Made by a program: the position numbers and the translations under genes. From contig NZ_NIRS01000003.1 in NCBI RefSeq assembly GCF_002934665.1, positions 620,001-684,000 of the forward strand: DNA of 64,000 nucleotides. Reading direction: 5' to 3'. How positions within the stretch are numbered: position 1 is the stretch's first letter; each line of letters starts with the position of its first letter. Of this stretch, positions 45,443 through 53,970 are shown piece after piece. The stretch is from Pseudomonas laurylsulfatiphila. GTDB lineage: Bacteria; Pseudomonadota; Gammaproteobacteria; Pseudomonadales; Pseudomonadaceae. Under the pieces are notes generated by a model. The model was not told the origin of the DNA. It saw nothing but the letters and a program-made list of their open reading frames with translations, and made no database searches.

Positions 45443-45574
45443 AAAGATCGCAGCCTTCGGCAGCTCCTACAGGGCGTACAACATTCCCCTGTAGGAGCTG
45501 GCTTGCCAGCGATGGCAATCTCAATTCCGCCGCCCACTCAACGACTCCTTCGCCGGCAAGCCGGCTCCTACGGG
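45443..45574. repeat. Mosaic REP cluster of three different families
   Basis: In succession: a half of the GATCGCAGCCTTCGGCAGCTC family, a half of the GAGCTGGCTTGCCAGCGATG family and a half of the CGCCGGCAAGCCGGCTCC family. None has its own inverted partner here. Confidence 0.75.
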
Positions 45575-45669
45575 TCGTAAGCCTTCCAATAAACGGCAGT
45601 TGGATTACCCTGTACACTCCCGGTAATGTGCACTGCTGTCTCACCTGATTTTCTCCAAGGAACTGGAAT

Positions 45670-46818
45670 ATGCTGCGTCGCCGCATGCTGATCATGTTGG
45701 GTGTGGTTCTACTGATTGTGCTGGTCCTGGCCGCGTACAAAGCCTTCTCGATCTACACGATGGTTCAAGGCTTCTCTGCGCCTAAACCGGCCATCAGCGT
45801 TGCCGTGGCTACCGCCACCGAGCGTCCGTGGCAAGCCCGTCTGCCTACGGTCGGCACACTGACGGCGCTGCAAGGTGTCGATCTGAGCCTGGAAATTGCA
45901 GGTACCGTCACCGACGTGCAGTTCGAGTCAGGGCAGAAGGTCAAGGCCGGCCAGCCGATCGTGCAACTCGACAGCGGCGTGGAAGCCGCCCTGCTGGAAA
46001 CCGCGCAGGCCGACCTCGGGCTGGCCCAGGTGGATTACACCCGTGGCAGCCAGCTGGTGGGCAGCCAGGCCATTTCCAAAGGCGAATTCGACCGGCTCTC
46101 GGCCGTCCTGAAAAAGAGCAAAGCCACGGTTAATCAACTCAAGGCTTCACTTGAGAAAAAACGCATCGTCGCACCGTTCAGCGGCACCATCGGCATTCGT
46201 CAGGTGGACGTCGGCGACTACGTGGCCAGCGGCACCATGATCGCTACCCTGCAAGACCTCAGCAGCCTGTACGTCGACTTTTTCGTGCCGGAGCAATCGG
46301 TGCCGAAGATTGCCATTGGCCAGCCAGTACAGATCATCGTCTCGGCCTATCCGACCCAGACGTTCCCCGGCAACATCAGCGCAATCAACCCCAAAGTCGA
46401 AAACAGCACCCGTAACGTGCAAGTCCGCGCCACCCTGGCCAACCCCGATGGCAAGTTGCTGCCCGGCATGTTCGCCAACCTCCAGGTGCTCCTGCCCGAC
46501 CCGCAACCGCGCATCGTGGTGCCGGAAAGCGCGATCACCTACACGCTCTACGGCAACTCGGTGTATGTGGCCGTGCAAAAGAAGGCCGAAGACGGCAGCC
46601 CGGTAAAGGACGACAAGGGCCAACCGGTGCTGATCGCCGAACGACGTTTTGTCGAGACCGGCGAACGCCGCGAAGGGCAAGTGATCATCACCAAAGGCGT
46701 GCAGAACGGCGAGAAAGTGGTGACCGCCGGCCAGCTCAAACTGGATAACGGCGCGCACATTGCCATCAGCGACGACAAGACCCTGGCCGGGCAGAACAGC
46801 CCGCCTCGCGCGGACTGA
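45670..46818 (+). CDS. mexV: RND efflux membrane fusion protein MexV
   Basis: Periplasmic adaptor of a tripartite efflux pump, 382 residues. N-terminal membrane anchor at about 8-24, then the lipoyl halves LSLEIAGTVTDVQFESGQKVKAGQPIVQLDSG and KKRIVAPFSGTIGIRQVDVGDYVASGTMIATLQDLSSLYVDF around a helical hairpin, and the beta-barrel/MP domain (LLPGMFANLQVLL). It is followed 13 bp later by the RND pump gene. The location right after the icmP-DUF1513 block equals PA4374 in PAO1 (mexV), as I recall. An outer-membrane factor is not encoded here; MexVW is known to use OprM. Confidence 0.85.
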   Translation: MLRRRMLIMLGVVLLIVLVLAAYKAFSIYTMVQGFSAPKPAISVAVATATERPWQARLPTVGTLTALQGVDLSLEIAGTVTDVQFESGQKVKAGQPIVQLDSGVEAALLETAQADLGLAQVDYTRGSQLVGSQAISKGEFDRLSAVLKKSKATVNQLKASLEKKRIVAPFSGTIGIRQVDVGDYVASGTMIATLQDLSSLYVDFFVPEQSVPKIAIGQPVQIIVSAYPTQTFPGNISAINPKVENSTRNVQVRATLANPDGKLLPGMFANLQVLLPDPQPRIVVPESAITYTLYGNSVYVAVQKKAEDGSPVKDDKGQPVLIAERRFVETGERREGQVIITKGVQNGEKVVTAGQLKLDNGAHIAISDDKTLAGQNSPPRAD

Positions 46819-46831
46819 TCAAGGAATCCCC

Positions 46832-49800
46832 ATGGCTTTTACCGATCCGTTCATTCGCCGCCCGGTTCTCGCAACCGTGGTCAGCCTGTTGATCGTGCTG
46901 CTGGGCTTCCAGGCCTGGAGCAAGCTGCCGCTGCGTCAGTATCCACAAATGGAAAACGCCCTGATCACGGTGACCACCGCCTACCCCGGAGCCAACGCCG
47001 AGACCATCCAGGGCTACATTACCCAACCGATGCAGCAAAGCCTCGCCAGCGCCGAGGGTATCGACTACATGACCTCGGTCAGTCGCCAGAACTTTTCGGT
47101 GATCTCGATCTACGCGCGCGTCGGCTCCAACAGCGACCGCCTGTTTACCGAACTGCTGGCCAAGGCCAACGAGGTCAAGAACCAGCTGCCCCAGGACGCA
47201 GAAGACCCGGTGCTGAGCAAAGAATCTGCCGATGCGTCAGTGCTGATGTACATGAGCTTCTTCAGCAAGGAATTGAGCAACCCGCAGATTACCGATTACC
47301 TGTCGCGGGTGATCCAGCCCAAACTGGCGACCTTGCCCGGCATGGCCGAGGCCGAAATCCTCGGCAACCAGGTATTTGCCATGCGCCTGTGGCTGGATCC
47401 GGTGAAGCTCGCGGGTTTCGGCCTCAGCGCCAGCGATGTGACCAACGCGGTGCGCCAGTACAACTTCCTCTCGGCTGCCGGCGAGGTGAAAGGCGAATAC
47501 GTGGTCACCAGCATCAACGCCAATACAGAACTCAAGTCCGCCGAGGCCTTCGGGGCGATTCCGCTCAAGGTCGATGGCGACAGCCGTGTACTGCTGCGGG
47601 ATGTGGCGCGTGTGGAAATGGGTGCGGAAAACTACGACTCCATCAGCTCGTTCGGTGGCACCCCTTCGGTGTACATCGGCATCAAGGCGACGCCGGGCGC
47701 CAACCCGCTGGAAGTGATCAAGGAAGTGCGCAAGATCATGCCGGACCTTGAGGCCCAGCTACCGCCGAACCTCAAGGGTGAAATCGCCTACGACGCCACC
47801 CTGTTCATCCAGGCCTCGATCGACGAAGTGGTGAAAACCCTGTTCGAAGCGGTGCTGATCGTGATCGTGGTGGTGTTCCTGTTCCTTGGCGCCCTGCGCT
47901 CGGTAGTGATCCCGGTGGTGACCATCCCGCTGTCGATGATCGGCGTCATGTTCTTCATGCAGATGATGGGGTACTCCATCAACCTGCTCACCCTGCTGGC
48001 GATGGTGTTGGCCATCGGCCTGGTGGTGGATGACGCCATTGTGGTGGTGGAAAACATTCATCGCCACATCGAGGAAGGCAAGACACCGCTGGACGCCGCC
48101 ATTGAAGGCGCCCGGGAAATCGCCATGCCAGTGATCTCGATGACCATCACCCTGGCGGCGGTGTATGCGCCGATCGGTTTCCTGACCGGCTTGACCGGGG
48201 CGCTGTTCAAGGAGTTCGCCCTGACCCTGGCCGGCGCGGTGGTGATTTCCGGTGTCATCGCCCTGACCCTGTCTCCGATGATGTGTGCATTCCTGCTGCG
48301 TCATGATGAAAATCCCAGTGGCCTGGCTCATCGCCTGGACATGATTTTCGAACGCCTCAAACGCCGCTACCAGAGCATGCTGCATGGCACCCTCAACACC
48401 CGGCCGGTGGTGCTGGTGTTTGCCGTGATCGTGTTGTGCCTGATTCCGGTGTTTCTCAAGTTCACCAAATCGGAGCTCGCACCGGATGAGGACCAGGGCA
48501 TCATCTTCATGCTGGCCAACGCCCCGCAACCGACCAACCTCGATTATCTGAACACCTACACCGACGAGTTCATCTCGATCTTCAAGGCGTTTCCCGAGTA
48601 CTACTCGTCGTTCCAGATCAACGGTTTCAACGGTGTGCAATCGGGCATAGGCGGTTTCCTGCTCAAGCCATGGAACGAGCGCGATCGTACCCAGATGGCA
48701 ATCCTGCCCGAGGTTCAGAGCAAACTGGAAAGCATCCCCGGGTTGCAGATTTTCGGCTTCAACCTGCCTTCCTTGCCGGGCACCGGCGAAGGCTTGCCGT
48801 TCCAGTTCGTCATCAACTCTTCCAACGATTACGAACTGCTGCTGCAAGTGGTCGATCGGGTAAAAAAACGGGCGATGGAATCCGGCAAGTTTGCATTTGT
48901 CGACGTTGACCTGGCCTTCGACAAGCCGGAAGTAGTGGTGGATATTGACCGCGCCAAGGCCGCGCAGATGGGGGTTTCCATGCAGGACCTGGGGGGAACC
49001 CTGGCGACCCTGCTGGGCGAAGCCGAGATCAACCGTTTCACCATTGAAGGTCGCAGCTACAAGGTCATTGCCCAGGTCGAACGACCGTTCCGCGACAATC
49101 CGGACTGGCTGAACAATTACTACGTGAAAAACACCAAGGGCGAGCTGTTGGCATTGTCGACCCTGATCACCGTCACCGACCGTGCCCGACCGAGACAACT
49201 GAACCAGTTCCAGCAACTCAACTCGGCCATCCTGTCCGGCGTGCCGCTGGTGAGCATGGGGGAAGCCATCGACCTCGTGCGCCAGATCGCCCGGGAAGAG
49301 GCACCGGTCGGCTTTGGCTTCGACTACGCCGGCGCATCGAGGCAGTACGTACAGGAAGGCAGCGCCCTGTGGGTCACCTTTGCCCTGGCACTGGCAATCA
49401 TTTTCCTGGTGCTGGCGGCCCAGTTCGAAAGTTTCCGCGACCCGCTGGTGATCCTGGTCACCGTGCCCCTGTCCATCTGCGGTGCATTGATTCCGTTGTT
49501 CCTGGGTTGGTCGAGCATGAACATCTACACCCAGGTCGGGCTGGTGACGTTGATCGGGCTGATCAGCAAGCACGGCATTCTGATTGTCGAGTTCGCCAAC
49601 CAGCTACGCAAGGACAAGGGCCTGACGGCACGGGAAGCAGTGGAGGAAGCGGCGGCCATCCGGCTGCGTCCGGTGTTGATGACCACCGCAGCGATGGTGT
49701 TTGGCATGGTGCCATTGATCATCGCCACCGGTGCTGGCGCGGTCAGCCGGTTCGACATCGGCACAGTCATCGCGACCGGCATGTCGATCGGCACGTTGTT

Positions 49801-49858
49801 CACCCTGTTTGTGTTGCCTTGCATCTACACGATGCTGGCCAAACCCGATAAGCCATGA
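46832..49858 (+). CDS. mexW: RND efflux pump permease MexW
   Basis: A 1008-residue inner-membrane RND transporter with 12 membrane segments and two large periplasmic loops. It begins MAFTDPFIRRPVLATVVSLLIVLLG (first helix) and shows the RND signatures in helix 4 (AIGLVVDDAIVVVENIHRHIEEG, with the proton-relay Asp pair) and the second half (GLISKHGILIVEFANQLRKDKG). AAGGAA precedes ATG 46832; the frame to 46760 overlaps mexV and is not used. Driven by the proton gradient it exports drugs such as fluoroquinolones and chloramphenicol in the PAO1 counterpart. Confidence 0.88.
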   Translation: MAFTDPFIRRPVLATVVSLLIVLLGFQAWSKLPLRQYPQMENALITVTTAYPGANAETIQGYITQPMQQSLASAEGIDYMTSVSRQNFSVISIYARVGSNSDRLFTELLAKANEVKNQLPQDAEDPVLSKESADASVLMYMSFFSKELSNPQITDYLSRVIQPKLATLPGMAEAEILGNQVFAMRLWLDPVKLAGFGLSASDVTNAVRQYNFLSAAGEVKGEYVVTSINANTELKSAEAFGAIPLKVDGDSRVLLRDVARVEMGAENYDSISSFGGTPSVYIGIKATPGANPLEVIKEVRKIMPDLEAQLPPNLKGEIAYDATLFIQASIDEVVKTLFEAVLIVIVVVFLFLGALRSVVIPVVTIPLSMIGVMFFMQMMGYSINLLTLLAMVLAIGLVVDDAIVVVENIHRHIEEGKTPLDAAIEGAREIAMPVISMTITLAAVYAPIGFLTGLTGALFKEFALTLAGAVVISGVIALTLSPMMCAFLLRHDENPSGLAHRLDMIFERLKRRYQSMLHGTLNTRPVVLVFAVIVLCLIPVFLKFTKSELAPDEDQGIIFMLANAPQPTNLDYLNTYTDEFISIFKAFPEYYSSFQINGFNGVQSGIGGFLLKPWNERDRTQMAILPEVQSKLESIPGLQIFGFNLPSLPGTGEGLPFQFVINSSNDYELLLQVVDRVKKRAMESGKFAFVDVDLAFDKPEVVVDIDRAKAAQMGVSMQDLGGTLATLLGEAEINRFTIEGRSYKVIAQVERPFRDNPDWLNNYYVKNTKGELLALSTLITVTDRARPRQLNQFQQLNSAILSGVPLVSMGEAIDLVRQIAREEAPVGFGFDYAGASRQYVQEGSALWVTFALALAIIFLVLAAQFESFRDPLVILVTVPLSICGALIPLFLGWSSMNIYTQVGLVTLIGLISKHGILIVEFANQLRKDKGLTAREAVEEAAAIRLRPVLMTTAAMVFGMVPLIIATGAGAVSRFDIGTVIATGMSIGTLFTLFVLPCIYTMLAKPDKP

Positions 49859-49862
49859 ACCT

Positions 49863-49972
49863 TGTAGGAGCCGGCTTGCTGGCGATGGGCTCAAGTGCGC
49901 CGCGTTTATCCAGTTCATACGCGTTATCGTTAGCGACCATCGCCAGCAAGCTGGCTCCTACAAGGGGTCGTG
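49863..49972. repeat. REP pair, GCCGGC/GCTGGC hybrid family
   Basis: TTGTAGGAGCCGGCTTGCTG and its partner CAGCAAGCTGGCTCCTACAA flank about 50 bp. The arms are not fully complementary (CCGGC against GCTGG), a drifted copy. Confidence 0.8.
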
Positions 49973-50005
49973 TGCCCACGCTCAAACCAGTGGAAGCCCC
50001 AAAAA

Positions 50006-50031
50006 AAAGGCCTCGCAAGTGCGAGGCCTTT
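50006..50031. terminator. Bidirectional terminator between mexW and the small exported gene
   Basis: Stem AAAGGCCTCGC / GCGAGGCCTTT with a 4-nt loop (AAGT), an A-tract before and a T-rich stretch after; it serves converging genes on both strands. Confidence 0.85.
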
Positions 50032-50050
50032 CATTTTGGCTTCAATCGTT

Positions 50051-50278
50051 TCAACTTTGCGGCCTCAATCCCTGAGAAAGTCCGAACATGAATAGCAACA
50101 AATCATGATCGGGTTGAGTGGCCACGGATGCCTTCGCAACCCGTGGCAACGGACAATGTTCTTCTGCGCTTACCGAGCTGAGAACCTGGGGGCGTGGTTG
50201 CTCCCAGGTTGCCATCGCGATCGATGCAACTGCCAAGGCTCCTACCAGAAACAAACCTCGTGCAATTTCGAGTTTCAT
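50051..50278 (-). CDS. Small exported hypothetical protein
   Basis: A 75-residue protein with a signal peptide (MKLEIARGLFLVGALAVASI, cleavage near AMA) and a short mature part (PQVLSSVSAEEHCPLPRV...LLLFMFGLSQGLRPQS) with no known domain. AAGGG lies about 9 nt before the ATG. Its start is 2 bp from the stop of the InaA-family kinase gene, so it is probably the last gene of the ColR-linked unit orf222-inaA. Confidence 0.62.
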   Translation of the reverse strand: MKLEIARGLFLVGALAVASIAMATWEQPRPQVLSSVSAEEHCPLPRVAKASVATQPDHDLLLFMFGLSQGLRPQS

Positions 50279-50280
50279 CG

Positions 50281-50994
50281 CTATAAACCCTTGATAGCGC
50301 TGCCAAACGCCGTCTCATAAAAGTAGACGAGCTTTTTCCAGTCTGCATCGCTGAACGACGAGTGGCGACGCAATTGCTTCAAGTCATGGACAGCTGCGCG
50401 ATTGGCGGTCAAACGCTGTCGACATTTTTCCAGATCGATCAGGGCCACTTCGACCTTGGCCGTCTCACCCTCACCGGTCACGCGAACGAATACGTGCTTG
50501 TCGTACAGGCAACCGTGCTGCCAGCGGCCCTTGTGCATGCGAGCCAGGTTTTCAGCCAGGTCCTTGAGCACTCGTTCGTTTATGGCTTCACCATGACGCT
50601 CGCGACCGCCACCGGCGTACCAGCGATCGATTTCCTCGAAGCCATCCAGCGACTTGGTGACCAGCAAGGCACGCCACTTGTGTACAGGATCGCGCTGTGC
50701 GCCACAGAAAACGATTTCCGGAACCCGTACGCCAAGCGCGGTCACACCGATGAGCGCAGCATGCTCGCGCATTACCGTAGGCCGCCCGAAAGGGTGCTGC
50801 AAGCTACGATGGATATGCCCGGTCTGGCGCTTGACGTAGAGCAGTTGACCATCACTGCCCATCAGGCGTTGAACGCCGCTTTCCCCGCCGCGACGGACGT
50901 TGGGTTCTTCTACCCATTCACCGCGCTGATTCCAGAAGTAATCGAAGCGGTCCTGGGAAACGACTTCCGTTTCTGCTGCATACTGCACTGCCAT
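50281..50994 (-). CDS. InaA/WapQ-type lipopolysaccharide kinase family protein
   Basis: A 237-residue protein kinase-like fold enzyme of the LPS kinase InaA family. Visible elements are LLYVKRQ (ATP-binding Lys), PTVMREHAALIGV, ENLARMHKGRWQHGCLYDKHVFVR (catalytic-loop equivalent) and EVALIDLEKCRQR (DFG-like Asp). Such kinases phosphorylate LPS core heptose. In P. fluorescens WCS365 a gene called wapQ sits downstream of colS and is ColR-controlled (de Weert et al., from memory). AGAGGT precedes ATG 50994; the longer frame to 51087 overlaps the methyltransferase gene and is not used. Confidence 0.88.
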   Translation of the reverse strand: MAVQYAAETEVVSQDRFDYFWNQRGEWVEEPNVRRGGESGVQRLMGSDGQLLYVKRQTGHIHRSLQHPFGRPTVMREHAALIGVTALGVRVPEIVFCGAQRDPVHKWRALLVTKSLDGFEEIDRWYAGGGRERHGEAINERVLKDLAENLARMHKGRWQHGCLYDKHVFVRVTGEGETAKVEVALIDLEKCRQRLTANRAAVHDLKQLRRHSSFSDADWKKLVYFYETAFGSAIKGL

Positions 50995-50998
50995 CCTG

Positions 50999-51670
50999 TT
51001 ACCTCTTGCGTAATACGTAAACTCGCCACATGGCATAGAGCGGCAAAAAGTCCAGTTGTTCCTGGATGCGGAAACCCGCCTGCTCAAATTCCTTTTCTAC
51101 GGTAGCGGCCGGTAACACAAACCGGTTTTGGTAACCTTCCTGCCCACGGGTTTTCTCCGAACGTTTGCGTTTCCAGGCCTTGAAGTTGCCATCGACCCAC
51201 AGCGAAAGGATCACGCTGTCGCGGGAAACCCGCTCGAATTCACGCAAAATAGCCATGCGATGCTCGGCTTCACCGATGTGGTGGAGCAAGCGCATGCAAA
51301 AAATGCTGTCGACAGCGTTGCCCGGCAAGGCGATGTCGAATGCAGACGTGTGCAAGGGTTGTACCCGTTTCACCACGTCGGCAGGTTGCGCCTGGGTTGC
51401 GATCTTCAGCATGGACACCGAATTATCGGCACCGATGATCACGCGGTTGGATTTTTCCGCCAACAAAGGCCAGAAACGCCCTGCACCACAAGGCAAATCG
51501 AGGACCAGACCAGGCTCGCCAACCAGGGCCAGCGCCTTGCGCGCCAGTTGTTCGTCACGCCAATGGGACAATCGACGGCCGAGCCCCTCCTGATGTTTGC
51601 GCAAATAGCGTTGGGCGTGTTGGTCGTCGTATTTTTCCGAAAAATCGAGCTTGATCGGGCCGTCCATCAT
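50999..51670 (-). CDS. Class I SAM-dependent methyltransferase (Orf222/WarA-like)
   Basis: A 223-residue cytoplasmic methyltransferase with the SAM-binding motif GLVLDLPCGAGRFWPLL (about 54-70), the acidic end of strand 2 in IIGADNS, and the FCMRLLHHIGEAEHRMAILREFERV motif. Its length matches the orf222 gene following colS in P. fluorescens and P. putida. AGGAG lies 5 nt before ATG 51670. A ColR-like box lies 67 nt upstream. The substrate is unknown but is likely an envelope component, given the next gene. Confidence 0.86.
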   Translation of the reverse strand: MMDGPIKLDFSEKYDDQHAQRYLRKHQEGLGRRLSHWRDEQLARKALALVGEPGLVLDLPCGAGRFWPLLAEKSNRVIIGADNSVSMLKIATQAQPADVVKRVQPLHTSAFDIALPGNAVDSIFCMRLLHHIGEAEHRMAILREFERVSRDSVILSLWVDGNFKAWKRKRSEKTRGQEGYQNRFVLPAATVEKEFEQAGFRIQEQLDFLPLYAMWRVYVLRKR

Positions 51671-51737
51671 CAGGTCTCCTGAACTTCTGATAGCACCTAC
51701 CTTAGATTTTGTGGTGTCGGCGACTGGTCATCCATTT

Positions 51738-51753
51738 GTGAAAATATCGTTAG
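51738..51753 (-). promoter_or_regulatory. ColR-box-like sequence upstream of the orf222-inaA unit
   Basis: On the minus strand CTAACGATATTTTCAC matches the published ColR consensus (T/C)(T/C)NA(C/G)NN(T/C)TTTTT(C/G)AC at 15 of 16 positions. It ends 67 nt before the methyltransferase start. Confidence 0.6.
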
Positions 51754-51820
51754 GTGAACCCGGAAGTATTACAGGGTTTTACGAAATTGACAGGGTTTGC
51801 CGGGCGCCTGACTCAACGGA

Positions 51821-53095
51821 TCAAGTTCGGACCAACTCCACCTGAAAACGGCAGCCACTGGGCTCCATCGTAGTCAGGCTGACGCTCCAGCCCTGGTTTT
51901 CACAGATCCGCTGCACCAGTGAAAGCCCCAGACCCAAGCCCTCTCCGCGTTTTTCAGTGCCCCGTACGAAGGGTTCGAACATCGCCTCGCGTTTTTCCTC
52001 GGGAATGCCCACACCGCTGTCTTCGACCAGAAATCCCGTGCCCGTCAGTGTCAGGCGAATGAAGCCCCGTTCGGTGTAGTGCAAGGCGTTACGCAGCAAG
52101 TTCCCCATTACCGCATGCAGGAAGGTCGCGTTGTAGCCCTTGGCCTCGGGGTCACCCGGTTCGAAGATCAGTTCCAACCCTTTGCTTTCGATAGGTTCGC
52201 GCCACAGACCGACCAGTTCCTCGGCCACCTGGCCCAAGGACTGCTGCGGCGACATGCTGGCGTCTTCGCGCTGGGCACGGGCCAGCATCAGGAAGGTTTG
52301 CACCAGCTCACGCATTTCTTCACAGGCCCGGGCAATACGCTCGACCTGGGCGCGACCGCGCTGATCGAGACCTGGGTTTTCCAGCAACAGTTCGCAGGAA
52401 CTGGCCAGGATCATCAGGGGTGTACGCAATTCGTGGCTGACGTCGCTGGTGAACAAACGCTCGCGGGTCAGGGCCTGCCGCAAGCGCCCGAGGGTGGCGT
52501 CGAAGGCCACGGCGAGCTCGCCCACTTCGTCGGCGGCATAATCCGGAGCCAAGGGGGGAGCCAAACCCAGCAGTTGATCGCGATGGCGTACCTGGCGGGC
52601 CAGCCGCACCACCGGCGCCATGACCTTGCGCGCCAGCACCCAGCCGAGAAATACCGCCAGTGCCAGGCTCAGCACGAAACCCACCAGCACCACGGCAAAC
52701 AGCACCCGTTCACGCTCTTCAAAGTCGCTCTGGTCCTGCAACAGCACGTAACGTCGGCCGTCGACGATTTCGACCATGGCATGGTACGACAGGTTTTCAC
52801 GGAACACTTCGTGGAAACCCGGCTCCAGATGCCGCAAATCCTTGGGCAACCTGAAATCACCTGGCCCGCTGCTGAAGTAGAACAATTGGTCCGGTTCGGG
52901 GCGATGGCTCCAGTCCGTGACATTGTCCATCAGCAACAGGCGCTGCAAATCGCCGCCCAGACCGGCGGAAATCAGCTTTTCCTCCACCAGGTGCACGGTC
53001 GCCACGATGCCCATGGCAAAGGCGCCCGCCACCAGTGCGCTCATCAGCGCAAAGGCAATGATGATGCGTTGAGCAAGGCTCTGCTTAAACTCCAT
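51821..53095 (-). CDS. colS: Sensor histidine kinase ColS
   Basis: Inner-membrane sensor of excess iron and zinc in the ColRS system. The 424-residue protein has a first membrane helix (11-34), a periplasmic domain to about 131, a second helix at about 132-155, HAMP, HisKA with His221 in SDVSHELRTPL, and an HATPase with NLLRNALHY, GVGIPEE and GLGLGLSL. His35, Glu38, Asp57, Glu96, Glu126 and Glu129, which I recall as the metal-sensing residues of P. putida ColS, are all present at those numbers. ATG 53095 overlaps the end of colR by 11 bp, so the two are coupled. Confidence 0.93.
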   Translation of the reverse strand: MEFKQSLAQRIIIAFALMSALVAGAFAMGIVATVHLVEEKLISAGLGGDLQRLLLMDNVTDWSHRPEPDQLFYFSSGPGDFRLPKDLRHLEPGFHEVFRENLSYHAMVEIVDGRRYVLLQDQSDFEERERVLFAVVLVGFVLSLALAVFLGWVLARKVMAPVVRLARQVRHRDQLLGLAPPLAPDYAADEVGELAVAFDATLGRLRQALTRERLFTSDVSHELRTPLMILASSCELLLENPGLDQRGRAQVERIARACEEMRELVQTFLMLARAQREDASMSPQQSLGQVAEELVGLWREPIESKGLELIFEPGDPEAKGYNATFLHAVMGNLLRNALHYTERGFIRLTLTGTGFLVEDSGVGIPEEKREAMFEPFVRGTEKRGEGLGLGLSLVQRICENQGWSVSLTTMEPSGCRFQVELVRT

Positions 53096-53768
53096 CACGG
53101 CCCTCGGCCAGGCGATACCCCACACCGTGCACGGTTTGCAGCAATGGCTTGGCGAACGGCTTGTCGATCACCTGGCGCAGTTGGTGGACATGGCTGCGCA
53201 GGCTGTCGCTGTCCGGGCAGTCATCGCCCCAGAGCGCTTCTTCAAGAATTTCACGGCGCAGCACATGAGGGCTTTTCTGCATCAACACGGCCAGCAACTT
53301 CAGGCCGACCGGGTTGAGTTTCAGTAATCGGCCTTCGCGGGTGACTTCCAGGGTGTCGAGGTCATAGTTCAGGTCGCCGACCTGCAAGGTCCGCCGCCCG
53401 CCGCCCTGGGTCCGGCGCATGACGGCTTCGATACGCGCTGCCAGTTCCGACAGGGCGAACGGTTTGATCAGGTAGTCATCGGCGCCGGACTTGAAGCCCT
53501 GCAGACGGTCATCCAATTGATCGCGAGCCGTGAGCATGATCACCGGCGTTTCGCGGCGGGCATCTTCGCGCAGGCGCTTGCACAAGGTGTAGCCATCGAT
53601 GCCGGGCAGCATGATATCGAGCACGATCAAGTCGTAATGCTCGGTGGCCGCCAGATGCAGGCCCGACAGACCATCCTGCGCGCAATCCACGGTATAGCCT
53701 TTGAGCCCCAGGTAATCGGCCAGGTTGGCCAGGATATCGCGGTTGTCTTCAACCAATAGAATTCGCAT
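53085..53768 (-). CDS. colR: Response regulator ColR (OmpR family)
   Basis: A 227-residue DNA-binding regulator: receiver domain (VEDNRDILANLADYLGLKG, phospho-acceptor Asp51 in LIVLDIMLPGIDG, Lys in LIKPFALSELAARIEAVMRR) and C-terminal winged helix (LKLNPVGLKLLAVLMQKSPHVLRREILEEALWG...LLQTVHGVGYRL). ColR protects the envelope against metals and phenol and controls LPS-related genes. ATG 53768 is used; the upstream extension to 53786 is not needed. Confidence 0.94.
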   Translation of the reverse strand: MRILLVEDNRDILANLADYLGLKGYTVDCAQDGLSGLHLAATEHYDLIVLDIMLPGIDGYTLCKRLREDARRETPVIMLTARDQLDDRLQGFKSGADDYLIKPFALSELAARIEAVMRRTQGGGRRTLQVGDLNYDLDTLEVTREGRLLKLNPVGLKLLAVLMQKSPHVLRREILEEALWGDDCPDSDSLRSHVHQLRQVIDKPFAKPLLQTVHGVGYRLAEGRDGV

Positions 53769-53884
53769 GGGTATCTCTCCGTCCACAGTAACGGCCGTCG
53801 TGGCCCGCGCAGCTTAAGGCCAAGTGTGGCTCACGGCTAGGGGAAGGCTGTGGGTGAATCAATTTGCTCAACCAGAATGTATGA

Positions 53885-53900
53885 TTGACAAGTTTTTCAC
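53885..53900 (+). promoter_or_regulatory. ColR-box-like sequence upstream of the LTA-synthase-like gene
   Basis: TTGACAAGTTTTTCAC matches the ColR consensus at 15 of 16 positions, in the direction of transcription, 70 nt before the ATG at 53971. The first six bases also look like a -35 element (TTGACA). Confidence 0.6.
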
Positions 53901-53970
53901 TATCGATTCACACGCTGACAACAGCGGCCGGTGAAGACTGTCACGCGATTGATAATAAGGAATAAAGAAA

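Noticed and set aside
51771..51798. Direct repeat ACAGGGTTT as ColR site
   Set aside because: Spacing of 19 bp and sequence do not fit the ColR consensus; the nearby 51738-51753 sequence does.
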